Shown: one piece after another, positions 11,801 through 25,500 of the stretch
Layout: each line of letters starts with the position of its first letter
Numbering within the stretch: position 1 is the stretch's first letter
NCBI GenBank assembly: GCA_003864495.1
Contig: ML133383.1
Span: forward strand, 4,614,898-4,678,897
Direction of reading: 5' to 3'
DNA: 64,000 nucleotides
Source: Nemopilema nomurai
Taxonomy: Eukaryota; Cnidaria; Scyphozoa; Rhizostomeae; Rhizostomatidae
Made by a program: the position numbers and the translations under genes
Notes under the pieces: generated by a model
Told to the model about the DNA's origin: nothing
Databases searched by the model: none
The model's input: only the letters and a program-made list of their open reading frames with translations

Positions 11801-13295
11801 TTATTCAACCCAAGAACATTTATCAAATACTATTCCCTCCTACTATTTTTATAACTTTATTTTTAGCATTTTAATTTAAAGGTAAACATACATTCTAAAA
11901 TTTATACCTACATTTGATATCATCACACAAATGCCTGCATTACAATTGAGACACAGGAAATGCTGTACAGGCTATAAAATAACCAATATTTAATATACAA
12001 ATGCTTGTAACATTTCTTCCAAGGATAATTTTGTGCGAATTTGAGATCACATGATAGATTATACCCTGTGTACACACTATTTATAGTATTTTTGCAGTAG
12101 AGTAAAAAACAAAACAAAAATTTCAACTAAGTAGAATAAACGGCCTTGAAAGTTTGGTTTGAATCTTTCCACTCGTGTCTGGCGGTTAGGCCCTCGCGTA
12201 GATGAGCTACCCTTTCCCTTGTTGAATCACAAACTCATCGACTGCTTGTAAATTTCCAGTGATCAATACCCTTTTTAATTTCTTCCAAATATCTTCTTCA
12301 ATGCTTGCGATGACTTTCTTCAACTATTCGGTTGAGATCTGATAGAGATCATGCACATGTGAACAACAGTGAATCCTAGTCACGTGGGGTCGGTGTTCCC
12401 TGGCAAATTTTTCTCATTTGTGGACCAGCCTGCTCACTTCTGAAGATCCTCAAACTCTGACGTAGGCAAGACCTCATAAAACGTATATTAAACATATGCC
12501 AAATATACCCTATTAAAAGTGAATTGGTTTATTACGTCATTTTGGCGAATTTTCCTCTCGTTAAAATCGCTCAGGTCGACCTCTTCTCAGGGACAACAAT
12601 GTATTGAAATTCTGTGCGTGCGCATGTAGAATCTGCGCGCGACTTTCTCAAAATGCGAAGGAACTACTCAAAATGCATGGCAACAGTCGATAAACATTCT
12701 CAAAATCATGCCTAGATACAGGACGCGGCGCGGCGTCTTACCACTTTCCTGGGTACTAGGTTCGATGAGGAACAATTTGTTTTTTTCAGAGAAGATTTAA
12801 CAATGTTTAGCGTAGAAAAAGCTACCTTAAATATATAATAAAAAAGATACGCTTCTCTAGAATCTTAAACTGGGGCTCATTATCTTTTGCACTTTAATTA
12901 GAAAATTCAAGCCGGGAAAATTTGACATTCTCAATAGAGAATGTTGAGAATGTCTGGACCTGCCCCTGGAATGGAAGCAGCTCATTGGCCGACAGTGTGG
13001 TTTGATGGACAAGCATCAACATTGTATTGATAAAAATTCTCTACTCTACAGCTCTGGCAGTTGAAAACAAACTTTCTAGCCATTTCAAGTTTGAGGCAGA
13101 TTCACATTATGCTAACTAACGTAAGACAGCATGTAGTAAGTTTACCAGAATATGTATTTACATCATCTAAAAGGATTGATAGCGTTTTTCGAGGTAGAAA
13201 GAAACATTTTGAATGTTCTTTCTCAGGAATTTTTGACCGGTGCTCAATCACCCATAGCAACCCCCTGGATCCGCCTGTGAAAAGAACATATCATA
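8801..13295. other. No recognisable gene
   Basis: AT-rich DNA shared with copy B and, up to about 10,440, with copy C. A minus-strand frame at 9,019-9,219 with a hydrophobic start (MVASKCVFQFLYITLLSVLL) is present in all three copies. In A it contains a small internal tandem duplication of the segment around ACAGAAGAATTGACTTCC. Another frame at 9,785-10,054 is conserved between A and B only. None has family resemblance. A small palindrome (ACATTCTC...GAGAATGT) lies near 12,930. Confidence 0.45.
9346..9353 (+). promoter_or_regulatory. TATA-box-like site
   Basis: TATAAAAG in the context GAGGTATAAAAGGGCGCG, repeated at 25,465-25,472 and 45,941-45,948. This is a near-perfect TATA consensus with GC-rich flanks, but no open frame of interest follows within a few hundred bases. 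It could be the core promoter of a lost element or a chance match. Confidence 0.25.
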
Positions 13296-15240
13296 CTAAG
13301 GATAGTCATGCTTCGTCAGACGAAATACGATACGTCTCCCCTTTTCATTCAGATCCTCCTCCATACCAAAAGAAAACATTTTTTACGTAGCAAACTTGCT
13401 AAGAAGACATGTACCATCAGTTCCTCCGAGACATTTGACCATGATCTTTCTATTTATAAAAAATTTCGACAAAGCTCGAATAAAACAACGGTCTCTACTC
13501 ATAACATTGTTGGATCTAAAAAATGCCTTCCAAGAGGTTCATCACAATCTAATCAAATCTTTTCTGTCTTACCACTACGTACCAAAAAGCATCCAGTCCT
13601 TGATTTCAAGTCTTCACATAAATTTTAAAACATCTATTGTCACAGAGAAATTTGTTACCCTGCTATTCCTGTTAAACGTGGGGTTCTTAAAGGTGATTGC
13701 CTCAGTCCTCTTCTATTTAACATGTGCTTTAATAATTTCATTAAATACATAAAAGCAGAAAAATTCAAACAACTTGGTTTCTCAGACGATGCTGCAGTCA
13801 TTACGAGCGGGGAGAAAGAAAACCAGCTACTTTTAAACTGCTTTACAAGATGGTGCCTATGGTCTAATATGATTATAAGAGTAGACAAATGCACATTAAG
13901 TGGCATTATTCTGTCAAAAAGCAGTTCGGTATTAATTTTATTCGTCCTTCTGTTAAATTCATGCAGTCTCAAAATTTTTATCTTAATGTGCTGAAATCCT
14001 CTCTCAACTTCTATTTAACATGTGCTTTAATAATTTCATTAAATACATAAAAGCAGAAAAATTCAAACAACTTGGTTTCTCAGACGATGCTGCAGTCATT
14101 ACGAGCGGGGAGGAAAAACCAGCTACTTTTAAACTGCTTTACAAGATGGTGCCTATGGTCTAATATGATTATAAGAGTAGACAAATGCACAATAAGTGGC
14201 ATTATTCTGTCAAAAAGCAGTTCGGTATTAATTTGATTCATCCTTCTGTTAAATTCATGCAGTCTCAAACTTTTTATCTTAATGTGCTGAAATCCTCTCT
14301 CAACAAAAACATCCAATCTTTGTGGAAGAGTACCAGCCAGGGCATGAACATCCAATATGATGTTTATAGGAAAACAAGAGAAGTATTGAAGGATGTTAGA
14401 TAAGAACATAGAGAGCGCCTTCAAAACCATCTAATATCTCAAGGTACTGTTATTTCCTACACCTTTGATAACTATTCTCATCTGGCCTCCAAAATATGGA
14501 CCACAGTTCAAAGCAACATGCCCAAGAACATTTACTGTTTTACTATCATATATCTTAGCAACTCCCTTGCCACGCGAAAAAACCTTTCTAAATGGAACAA
14601 TACTCAGTCGCCCGATTGCTCTTTGTGCCATGTTCCAGAAACGATACTTCACATTGTTGCAGGCTGCAAAACATACCTCGAAGAAGGCATTTACATATGG
14701 GGCCGAAACTCTGAATAAAACTTCCTAGCACAGGCCTTTACAGCTATACCTAATTGCCTCTCTTTACGTAGATCTTTCAGGTTATCTCTCACCTACTATC
14801 ATAACAGGAGAGATCTTCCGTCCTTATCAACTTTTAGTCCCTTCAGACCAGCGCCTATTAATACTTGAGCTAACAGTAGGATACGAAACTAACTTCGATG
14901 TTAATGCTAACCGCAAAAGAGAGAAATACTCGCATCTGGTTCATGGCCTAAGCTCAGCTTATCCTTCTATCATGTTTGTAAATCTTTCTATCAGTCCCCT
15001 AGGTATCTTTGGTCTCTCTTGCTCTTCTTTCATCGACATGTGCAATGCTCTAGATATCAGCAGGAATCATCTCCGCTTCATGATCTCCAAACTATCCAAC
15101 TTAACTATCCGTACTACCTAATACATTTTCTGCCACAGAAATGAGTCTTGGAATAATCCTGAACTTCTTCAATTCTAACGATCTCTGCTACTGACAACTT
15201 CTAAAGCCGAACACACTTCTTCTTTTTACTAACTACTTTT
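13296..15240 (+). pseudogene. Decayed non-LTR retrotransposon (RLE type), copy A
   Basis: Fragments of a reverse transcriptase and C-terminal endonuclease of a LINE lie in several broken frames. Palm-domain text ITLLDLKNAF followed by HHNLIKS lies at 13,490-13,560. A remnant of the catalytic loop, reading SDDAAVITSG, is near 13,780. A zinc-knuckle-like CSLC...ET.LHIVAGC block is at about 14,620-14,665. This is followed by the remains of a restriction-like endonuclease region and a tail encoding LGIFG...CNALDISR. This order (RT, then CCHC, then RLE) is that of R2/R4/NeSL-type elements. A contains a 298-bp internal tandem duplication and no long intact frame. Confidence 0.75.
13711..14303. repeat. 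298-bp tandem duplication inside the LINE, copy A
   Basis: The segment starting TTCTATTTAACATGTGCTTT at 13,711 restarts at 14,009 and both copies run to GAAATCCTCTCTCAA. It is absent from copy B, so it arose after the large duplication, or is a local assembly error. Confidence 0.85.
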
Positions 15241-16458
15241 GTTGTGCTTGTAATAGTCTTTTTCTTTGTACTCAGGGTAGCCAATTGCAAATTACCATTG
15301 TAATAGTGAAATTTGTAATTGTTGTTTAAATTGAGTCGAAAATGAAAAGTTTCCATTATCTTATGCAATAGTATGGAGTGAAAAGGCTAAAATTCTATAT
15401 CGTGAACAAAAGGCCTTGAGCTCAAGTTGTTTTATATTTGTCTGTTTTGCCCTTCTACTGTAATGAATAGCATAGTGTGTCAAATACCTTTGTTCAATAC
15501 TTGCTTGTTATTCAATCAAACTTTCCGCGCACTCAGGAAAGAGAAGCGCAAAATGATTATCAAAAGTTGCAGTTGCTGCCTTTTCTGTATATCAGTATTG
15601 GTAGGTAAAGTGAACCCTCCTTGATGGTATGAGACAGTCAATTCTTGTCACATTACATTGAATGCATTCGAGTATCAATTCTTCCTGAAACTAACCACCA
15701 CTTCAATCACTGTCCTGCAAAGGTCTGGATCGAGCAACTAGACTTTGTATTTGAAGCCATGATGGCGGTCACCTTGATGTGACTACTTTTCTGTAATCAC
15801 ATGCGACCACAGTTCTTCATTTGTTGGAAACAAAGCACGACACTTGTTGGGAAATCTAGAATACCATCAAAATTTCACAATAAAAGCTTAATGCTGTGTT
15901 CTTATATTTATCTGTCATCTAATAAACCAAAATGAATAGGTTACACGATTCCTAGCGTATCCAAGCTTTGTGATTTGCGAGAGGACGTCAAATTTGGCAT
16001 AACAATGAACGTAGCATCTAAACATTGATTTGTGTCTGGACCAAAACTGACAGATTTACGCCCCTTTGGTGAGATATACTTTTCAGTTAAGAATTATCGT
16101 ATGACACGGAGCTAAAAGCTAGTGAAACTGCAGTGAAGTTTAAAGTCATGTAATTTGGTCTCAAAAGGGCAAGCAAAACAGGAATTCATATATGATTCTT
16201 TTTTCTCTTGTATTTCTTAAATATTTGTCACTGCTTCAGATAATATGAAATAGGATTTATGAATATGTAATATGAATTAAATATTTGTCATTGCATCAGA
16301 TAATATGTAATATGATACTTTATCCCACGCTTAGCTGAAGTCCTCTGTAGCCATTATAAAATGTAAAGAGCAAGAATCTTTACTGGATAATCGTTTGGGC
16401 ACAGAATTCAAGTTAAGTTCAAGAAAAGAAAGTTCAAAAAATATCTCGTGTTTCATTA
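15241..16458. other. No recognisable gene; small AT-rich repeat
   Basis: AT-rich DNA shared with 35,240-36,480. Two 60-bp units starting AAATATTTGTCA lie at 16,219 and 16,279; their counterparts lie at about 36,249 and 36,309 in B. Confidence 0.5.
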
Positions 16459-17599
16459 CACCAAGCCATTTCGTTTTCACCGATGTTTGAAAAAGTGGGC
16501 CTTCCTGAAGCGGAGACCTGTCTTTCGACAAAATCACAATGCATGTCGCAAGATATCCGCTAGATGTGTTCTAACCATAAAGGTAAATGGAGTATAAAGG
16601 ATATTTATCTTACGAAAGCTTATTGTATTAAAAAGAATTGATAAAAGGCCAGTTCAAAAATAGTCTAGTTATCACATTTTAAGAAAACAATTGCTATAGG
16701 CATATTTAAATAGAAAAGCAAGCCCATGTAGAATTCTTTCATCAACAATGAAGCCTAGGTTGATGGTACAATAAAATTCAGTACAAATCTTAGTGTGTAA
16801 AAGATAGTTCTCACTATGATTTCAAGGTGACTGCCACTCTCAAAGTTAGTTGAAATGACTCTTCGATAATTAGCTTCCCGTCGCAGAGGCCATCAAGTTA
16901 TCCTCGTAGATATTTGGTTTAATCAAAGAGGAGAACGTATTTTGCTACCTTTTAATCAAGACGCTTAGGTGGTACATTTACAAAATGCATTCTGGTCACA
17001 ATTTTCGTGGTGAGCACCATGAAACCATGGGATTAGAATGAGTATAAAACAGCACTTCTTACTTTTTGGTTGCAACCAAGATGAGGTATGCACATTGGTA
17101 GCGGGTCGTAATTTGATTCTTGTACATTGATCGTGTTTTGCTTCGTTTAATGAACAGATTTTCTCCTTTCTGTCTTTTGTCTTTCGTTGGCTAATTTTCT
17201 CGGGCTGTTTTCCGTTCACAACCATGTGAAGAACATTGTTTTATCATGATGGAAAGTAAAATTTACAGATAGACTAAGCAATTGAAAGTTGGTGTGAGGC
17301 TCTTCGTGGTTCTACACAATTCCCTGCATACGAAAAATGATACTAAATAAACTACAAATGAAACTTGAAACTGTTCTGTGGGGACGTAAGAATTCAAAAT
17401 ATAAAAGATCTAAGAAATTGGTATCATTCATATCTTGAAAAGGTCGCCAAATCAGGGATTGATAGTGAAATTTTGAAGAATTGAAAAACCACTAGTTGCT
17501 GATTACACCAAAATTCTAGTTTCATCAATTGCTTTAACATACAGTGAAATCATGTGCAGTGAAATCCTTCTTGGCTAATCCTGCAAGTTTCAACTTCTA

Positions 17600-18559
17600 A
17601 AAGCTCGATTAATTTTTTGCAAGCTCAATATCTGCAAACTTTACACTTTCAATGCGTTCCTTTGCCGTTATCTTTGTATACTGCTCCTCGTACTCAACAT
17701 CTTATCTAGGATTGTACAATGTCTTTTTGCCGTTTAAAAACTTCAATGTAAAAAATGTGAAGACAGGACTTACCTGATACAGATAAATAGCCTCTTTGTC
17801 TTCTTCTCCAATGGGTCTCCCAACCATTTGCCACAATTGAAGTCTTTCTATTTCCGTTTTGGTTGCTAGCTATGTATTCAAATACACTGGCCATGATACT
17901 CTCCTTTCAAATGCGCCAGCCATATCTTAAGAGAGAAGAGGTACGAAATTATTAGAGCTTCAATCAAAAGAAGAAAATCTTTCTTAGAATAAGTTGAATT
18001 TGCGAGACATTTACGGGGTCAAGGAGTTGAAGGTTTTGTTTCGCCTTTCTGTGTTCACAATAAGTGTGTACTCATAATGTCACTCGTAATGTCACTGGCT
18101 TTCACAGCTTAAGGTTGACACTTTTGCCTTCATTTCAAAACTGTGTGAATCTATGTCTTTACATATTCCGTTTCAAAAAATGCTTTTCCAATCAATATCC
18201 AATGCTTTGACTTAACAGCATGTATTTCTTTATAAAATCAAGGAAGGTGGTGTCAAGTCAAAGAAATCAATTAGAGATACGGCTAAATATACACAAATTA
18301 TATTAAAAGGTACCAAAATCTGATACGTACTTGGTTTCAATAAAAGCCATAAAAATCTGCCCCCACCCCCATTCCCCCAAACATCTTTCCATCAACTCAC
18401 ACAGCTCCAAAAAATAAGTAAGATTCTTTATCCTTCCAAAAAACTCTCTGAAATACAATCTCTTCCTGCTAAACCCGTTGTCTACATTCGATTCGCGAAC
18501 GTAAGTGCTGAACATTGAAAGAGGAAGGTGATTAAAAGTAAAAAAACAGTCCAAGGTAC
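17600..18559 (-). pseudogene. Decayed minus-strand multi-exon gene, copy B
   Basis: Copy B keeps the best version of the first exon-like block (18,331-18,559). Its acceptor is CTTTTCAG and the frame runs through FNHLPLSMFSTYVRES and a Leu/Glu-rich segment to a GTACGT donor. The second block (17,774-17,925) follows a CTCTTCTCTCTTAAG acceptor. It contains a start codon at 17,894 (MASVFEYIASNQNGN) and ends CAG|GTAAGT. The third, near 17,625-17,706, is interrupted by a stop in the frame that would follow. Copy C has a stop soon after MASVFE but a longer third block. No copy is complete, so this is most likely a dead gene. Its family is not recognised. Confidence 0.33.
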
Positions 18560-18857
18560 CTGAAAAGCGTTTATCAACGTCCAAATACCCTAGCCCAAGA
18601 AAAGATTGAAGACGTGAGGACCAATAAAGCACGAGATACTTGCAACTTTATTAATGTTAGGGGCCTAGAAAGAATACAACGAAACAAATTGCTTGGCTAC
18701 TTACCACCTCTCTCAGGTTAGAAGATGTTGTAAATCGTCCTGAAAAGCCTCAGCACACCTTCCAAACCGTCGTCCTGAATTCCCAACTACGCTCAAATGG
18801 AAGAAAGGAAACGCTTAGCCACGGAAGACAGAGGAAGCATAACGCAAATAAAATATA

Positions 18858-20700
18858 ACCACTAACACTAGGTGTAGTCGCTCCTAATCATTGGTTGCTT
18901 TGTAAAAATCACATTACCCTTGGTTATCTCGTTCGAGATACACCTTATTCAATGCTTCTGCGTATGTAGCCAATAGGCAGAGGTCATACTAGAGCGTTGA
19001 ACGGAGGACTGTCATCACAAATAACACAATAACCTAAGGCACCTGAAACGACGTTTCTCATCACCCCTATGCCCCATTTCAAGGTGATGAATGGTGATGA
19101 ACACCGTCATGCGAAACAGGTAGAAAACGAACTACCTAAATCACAATTTACAATTACCTTAATCATTACTTAAATTATATGACTAAAATTACCATTACGT
19201 TATTTGTAGTCGTTCCAAATTATTGGTTAAATTGCAAAATTAGTCCCCGTGAATATCCCTAGACCTCGTTCGAGATACGCCTATTCAATGCTGCTGCGTA
19301 TAGAGCCAATGGGCTGAGGTCATACTAGAGCCTTGAACGGAGGACTGTGATCACAAATAACACAATAACCTAAGGCACCTGAAACGACGTTTCTCATCAC
19401 CCCTATGCCCTACTTCAAGGTGATGAATGGTGATAGAACACCGTCATGCGAAACAGGTAGAAAACGAGCTACCTAAATTACCATTTACGTTAATTACGTT
19501 ATTTACGTTACTTTAATTAATTTAATTACGTTAGTTGTAGTCGTTCCAAATTATTGGTTAAATTGCAAAATTAGTCCCCGTGAATATCCCTAGACCTCGA
19601 TGAGATACGCCTATTCAATGCTCCTGCGTAGATAACAATGGGCTGAGGTCATACTAAAGCGTTGAACGGGTAACTGTGAGCACAAAGAACACAACAACCT
19701 AAGGCACCTGAAACGACGTTTCTCATCGCCCCTATGCCCCACTTCAAGGCGATGAATGGTGATAGGACACCGTCATACGAAACAGGTAGGAAACAAACTA
19801 CCCAAGTTACTACTCATACATATCACAATCACACATGTAGTTGCTCCAAATTATTGGTTTATTGGCAAAAACTCTCCCACTTTGTATCGCATAACCATCC
19901 TACGATACCTATTCAATGTTCTTCTGTACTGACCGATGGGCCATAGTCGGTACTAAACAATGAACGGAGGATTGTAATTACAAAAACACAATAACCTAAG
20001 GCACCTGAAACGACGTTTCTCATCGCCCCTATGCCCCACTTCAAGGCGATGAATGGTGATAGGACACCGTCATACGAAACAGGTAGGAAACAAACTACCC
20101 AAGTTACTACTCATACATATCACAATCACACATGTAGTTGCTCCAAATTATTGGTTTATTGGCAAAAACTCTCCCACTTTGTATCGCATAACCGTCCTAC
20201 GATACCTATTCAATGTTCTTGTGTACTGACCGAGGGCCATAGTCAGTACTAAACAATGAACTGGGGATTGTGATTACAAAAACACAATAACCTAAGGCAC
20301 CTGAAACGACGTTTCTCATCGCCCCTATGCCCCACTTCAAGGCGATGAATGGTGATAGGACACCGTCATACGAAACAGGTAGGAAACAAACTACCCAAGT
20401 TACTACTCATACATATCACAATCACACATGTAGTTGCTCCAAATTATTGGTTTATTGGCAAAAACTCTCCCACTTTGTATCGCATAACCGTCCTACGATA
20501 CCTATTCAATGTTCTGGTGTACTGACCGAGGGGCCATAGTCAGTACTAAACAATGAACTGGGGATTGTGATTACAAAAACACAATAACCTAAGGCACCTG
20601 AAACGACGTTTCTCATCGCCCCTATGCCCCACTTCGAGGCGATGAATGGTGATGGAACACCGTCATGCGAAACAGGTAGGAAACAAACTACCCAAACTAC
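18858..20700. repeat. Satellite array, copy B (6 monomer starts)
   Basis: The marker CCTAAGGCACC occurs at 19,033, 19,369, 19,698, 19,994, 20,291 and 20,588 (spacings 336, 329, 296, 297, 297). As in copy A, long monomers lie upstream and short ones downstream. The array is one monomer shorter than in A and three shorter than in C. Confidence 0.93.
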
Positions 20701-20842
20701 AACTCATAATAAAAAAAACCAAATAAAAAAAAGCGCGCTAAGTGAGTAAAACTACTCACTGTTTTTTCTGGATGAAATTTTTTCGAAAATTGTCCATTTC
20801 CATTCCTTCGAGTCCATCATCTCCATTCACCAACTAAAACCG

Positions 20843-20926
20843 GAAGAACAGTTTGATTAGGATCGATAAGAGAGATGGTATATAGAAGAACAGGTTGATT
20901 AAGATCGATAAGAGAGATGGTATATA
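20843..20926. repeat. 42-bp tandem pair, copy B
   Basis: Same pair as at 4,705-4,788, directly downstream of the satellite array. Confidence 0.85.
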
Positions 20927-22433
20927 GGTGAACTAATTTCTGCTTTCTGTTTTTCTGATTTATTTGTTTATGTACATCATTAGACTTGCCGAGAGGCCTT
21001 TTTACTGTGTTCAGACAGGACGGGCAATCGTCAGTACTTATCACTGAACAGTGAACCATAATTACAAACAGAACAAGAACTTAGCCAACCTGAATCTGTG
21101 CTAATCATCGCCCTTTTCCCTTCTGAACAAATCGTGTGATATTGCTGGCCCAGTCAGGTCATTTGAAAATAACAAAGCCTTTCAACTCTTTTAGTCAACT
21201 TTTGCAATTGTCTCTTAATTTGGTGAGTGCTGGGGGCTTTCCCGAGTGTTTTCGGTAAACAGGCCGTTAAATTTCTTTCTTGCTAATTTGCCTTTTTTTG
21301 TCCATTGCCCTTCGTGGCCCAAATCATTTTTGGCTTGTTACATTTTGTTGGTACCACTCACGTTCTATGGAGAGAACTGTCGCTTACATTTGTGCTGGTA
21401 GTCACAGCCTTACTCTTCACTTTTCTCAGTGGAGGGCAACGTTTAAAGCTTTGCAGTGATTACCTTGGCAAGCAAAGTGGTGAAGGACAGGTATTAACTT
21501 CAATCACTTTGATGGATATCCTCTGAGATGTTTCCCCTCTTTGGCAAACAACATAATTTCCCCTGTCGAGATCTCAACATTCTGTCTAATTACATTCCCA
21601 AAATATTTCAATATAGCAATAGTGGATGCAGTTTGCATAATCGACATTCTCAATGTGTGGTCTACGTTTCTGGAATAAAGAATGAGATCAGAAGACACTG
21701 CGTTGACAACCTGAGGCTAAAAACACAATCCTTGCCTTCCATGACTTTATACTTATAGCTGCTTTCACAAAACACAGTGACATAGGTTTATATCCTACTA
21801 GATGGTATAATTAGCTTTGAATATTTGCAGGTGTGGTATATAGGGTTGACATACACTCCTCGATGCTTGTTACTGAAAATACCTCAGCGACTCAACTAAA
21901 CAACAAAAACCGAAGACGACGACGAAGACAACGGTAGAAGATGAAGTTGATCCCTCTGCATTACCAACTAAAGGTACCATTTCAGAATGATTTGAGGCTT
22001 TTCAATAATTTTACTCTCTTTCAATGGCTAGAGTTTGCCAATAAGTAAATACATCCCTTGATTTACATTGCACCTTAATGCATCATAGTTAAAATTAGCT
22101 AAGCAACTACTTGCTACCTATTGTGACCAAGGAGAGCGTACAGGCCCCATTCATTTACGAACAATTTGAGTGAACCACTCTTCAATTGCCAAAAAGATTC
22201 ACAGACAAAACATCCCAGATGACAGAAAACTCCAGGTTTTTTAGACTAAATTTTATGTTTCACAACTGAGTACCACACCCTCAGCTTGTTTTAATTTGCT
22301 CTTAACCTTCTTTCCAGTTTTAAGGCTAGAGTTCTTGTAAATCTTTTCTTATGAAACTGTTCTTTTTAAAAAAGTGTGATAAATCTCTATGTGCAGCATA
22401 ATCATAAATTTTGTTTCGTTGTCTCTCTCCTAG
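20927..22433. other. Mostly featureless, copy B
   Basis: Counterpart of 4,789-6,295, with the same weak exon candidates and small indels. No recognised gene. Confidence 0.4.
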
Positions 22434-22580
22434 CCTACAGGCCCTTCGTCGGAGGCCTCGTTATATTTGGGAAGCTTGATGATGCTTGGCATTCATCGCG
22501 CACGTGAAAATACACTGGACATGGATTCAGTTGTCAGTATGTTTGAAGCGAAGTGTCCCAATTGTAGGATTGTCCTCTGA
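22434..22580 (+). other. Exon-like 147-bp open frame, copy B
   Basis: Counterpart of 6,296-6,442: same acceptor, same length, same stop, one Ala-to-Val change near the end (CPNCRIVL). See copy A for the argument and its limits. Confidence 0.3.
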
Positions 22581-25500
22581 TGAATCGTTCCAGCATAAAA
22601 CTTAAGCTCGTTTACATGTGTATAGCAATAATCGTGGACAATTTTCCATTAAAAATAATTTAGATACTTGCGAAGGAAACAGTACTTCAACGGATGAATT
22701 AGCTAGTAGCCTATGAAAACGCGCACGTGCACCGCATATGTCAACGTGCACCGCAGGCATAACGCTAGCCAAGATCTATGTCGCGAGTTTATATCTTTTG
22801 GCATATAAGGGACATTTGTTATAAAAGCGAGTCTTCGCAAAATTGTTAATCCAGCTCCAATAAGCTGCTTTTTCTTGTTTGTTAAACTCATGCCAAGTCT
22901 GCTAGATATTATGGCAATCCTTGCTAACCTGGGCGTAAGATTGATACAGCTGGCTGTCGCTCACAATGGAAGTTTTATCAACACCCTGTCGCTCACATTG
23001 CAAATATCTAATTACGTGAAAAGGGCTCAAAAATTTCCGACTTTTGTGTATAGTCTTAAAGTTTGTTATTTACCAACTAGTATGTGTTTGTTGGTTGGCA
23101 CATTTTGGCCTTACTGTAACTGGATGTAACAGATAAATGGGCATGTAACAGAAAATACACTCTTCAATCATATTCTTTATGTATGAGCCTTCAATTAAGT
23201 GCCAGTTGCACATACAATCATTCAAATCCTGCCTATGACTCCTTGCTTATGTCACTTAACTTAGTATGTCTAGATAGAATTGTAAAATCATCTTTTCATA
23301 TCAGATACTAGCAGAAAAACACTGATGAAATTTCAAATTCCATTGTGTTTGTCAAATTTTATTCAAACTCTTGAATTAATTTGATTTAAACTATATTTGA
23401 ACAATTAAGCTACAAATTAAGCTAACAAAATTAGGCTACAATTAAGCAATGACTGATAATCATGGTTTTCTAGACATAGAAAGTTTAAATGCCAATCTCC
23501 ATCTTGATGAATAGTTGCATGTTTTTGAACAAAAAACACTTAAACTACAAAGTGGGCAGTAAAACCAATTTGTGCAGGATAATGCTTACATTAATTGCCC
23601 TTTCAATGCTCAATAGATCAAAAAAGTTTCAAAGCTCTGTCTTTCCATTAAACTGATGCTCTATCATCTCTACTGATTTTAGGTAAGAATTGTTCAAGGA
23701 GCCCACTACCAAGTTCAGTAAGTTCAGGATTCAAAAGATGTTTTACTTCACAGAGTGGAACTTAGCAAAATGGAACAATGATCCAAATAGGAAAATGAGA
23801 CAATTTGTGTCTGTAACATGGCAAAGATATACTGTGTCATTTTGACAGTCTATGTAAGAACTGTCAAAAATATTAACCTTTAGTATTTGACTAAATGAAA
23901 TATGAAACCTAGCATCACCTATAAAACCAGGGTATGCTGAAAAAATTCACGGTTTAATCAAGTCCAGTGGACAATTAACTAATGCTTCAAACTCCCAAAT
24001 TGGAAGAAAAAACACAAATCTTCAATGAGAATTTGAAACAGACAAGAGATCTCTAACAGTTTAATTTATGAAGGAGGATCTACAGGAGACCTTATAGTTC
24101 TCACCCAGAAAAATCTTAAGCCTTGTTGCATCAATAGGCTGAATGATCATAACTGTGTAGTAAGGAAAGAATGCTACAAAGAAACATATGAGAATAGCAA
24201 ACAACAAGGGATCATTTGCAGATGTGTGAGCACAGTTTTAATTATTAGTGGCTTTCAAAAAAGTAGAGCACCCCTTTGCCTGATGCTTTTTTCCGGGAAT
24301 CAGTATTCTCCACAAAAATGTACAAAAACATAACAGTATTTGAAAAGCAAACTTGTTATACCTCATATATACCTCATAACCCTAGTTTATCTTCACTAAA
24401 TTGGAAGAAAAGCAAACACCGAGAACTTTCATTTAAAATCTGCATGGATCAATTTTATATAGGCAATATGGATAGTAGAAGTAGTTATTGATTTACACAT
24501 GTCTTTTAATTGAACAACTTGAATAGATAGGAGCTTTGTAAGTGAGCGAAGTATTGTAACCCGATGTTTAGTCGCTTTTCAAAGGCCTACGCCTTCCAAT
24601 TGGATTTAATGCAAGTATTTAACTTTTCGACACTTTTTACATTCGGGAAGAATAAATGAACATATCAAAGGTCAAGGTGATTTCTCGCGACTTAGCAACT
24701 GGTGAGGCTACTCCGTTCCCTTGAACAACAAAATGGCGGGAAGCTTTCGAGAAAGACTGGATCGAGCATCCTATTGTTTCCTCGCTTATGACAAATTGCT
24801 GTCAGCCAATAAACTTGCTCGAGCACTTTGTTATTGTATTTTGGCGGGAAAATTCAAGCATTCGTAGCCGGGAACGCAACACGAAGCCGAGTCACTGTTT
24901 GTATTTGAGAAATGGCGGGCAGGCACGTGAAACCTAGATCACGAATCAAGATGTTCTGATATTGTAATTTCTTCAAATGATCATCTATAAACGTCATTTT
25001 TTCGTTTAGAATGCTATCACAATGTTAGAGAAAATAAAAAAGCTACTTAAATAACTCCTCACAAATCTCAGAGAGGTTTTCCTACTTTTCCTTCAAAATA
25101 TTTTGATACAGAATTTAATGGTAAAATCAATGATTTTCAACAATGTCTCTTACTACAACCAGTTGCTGAAAAATTTCAAAATTTGCAGACCGAGGCGAGT
25201 GTTTAGGCGGCCACAGAAGAATTGACTTCCTCGCCGTAACAGCTGTACTACCCCTTTACTCAAACCCGATTTCACTGGAAATAACAATACTGAGAGCAAA
25301 GTTATGTATAAAAATTGGAAAACACACTTACTAGCAACCATGTCATTCTTCGAATTCCATTCTGTCCTGCATCCTAGAGAATTGTCATCAAAATGAAGGG
25401 GCTCCAGCGTGGACGAAGGTATACTATAACGGACTTATGCAATGGCCTCTCTTTTAACTCGAGGTATAAAAGGGCGCGAAACTGAACTGAATAGCTCACG

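Larger units (their letters stand above)
1..16458. repeat. Tandem duplication copy A (5' end outside window)
   Basis: First of three head-to-tail copies of a unit of about 16-20 kb. Sequence at position 1 reappears at 16,459 and again at 36,709. A and B stay collinear throughout, differing by scattered substitutions and many 1-bp indels. A lacks the P-like insertion found in B, lacks a 621-bp LINE segment present in B, and lacks a segment near 9,615 that C retains. No intact gene is recognised in it. The real unit boundary cannot be fixed because the window opens inside the copy. Confidence 0.93.

Noticed and set aside
12925..12960. Palindrome ACATTCTC...GAGAATGT as a transposon end or regulatory hairpin
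   Set aside because: Short, isolated, with no partner repeat in either orientation at a sensible distance; also present in copy B simply through duplication.
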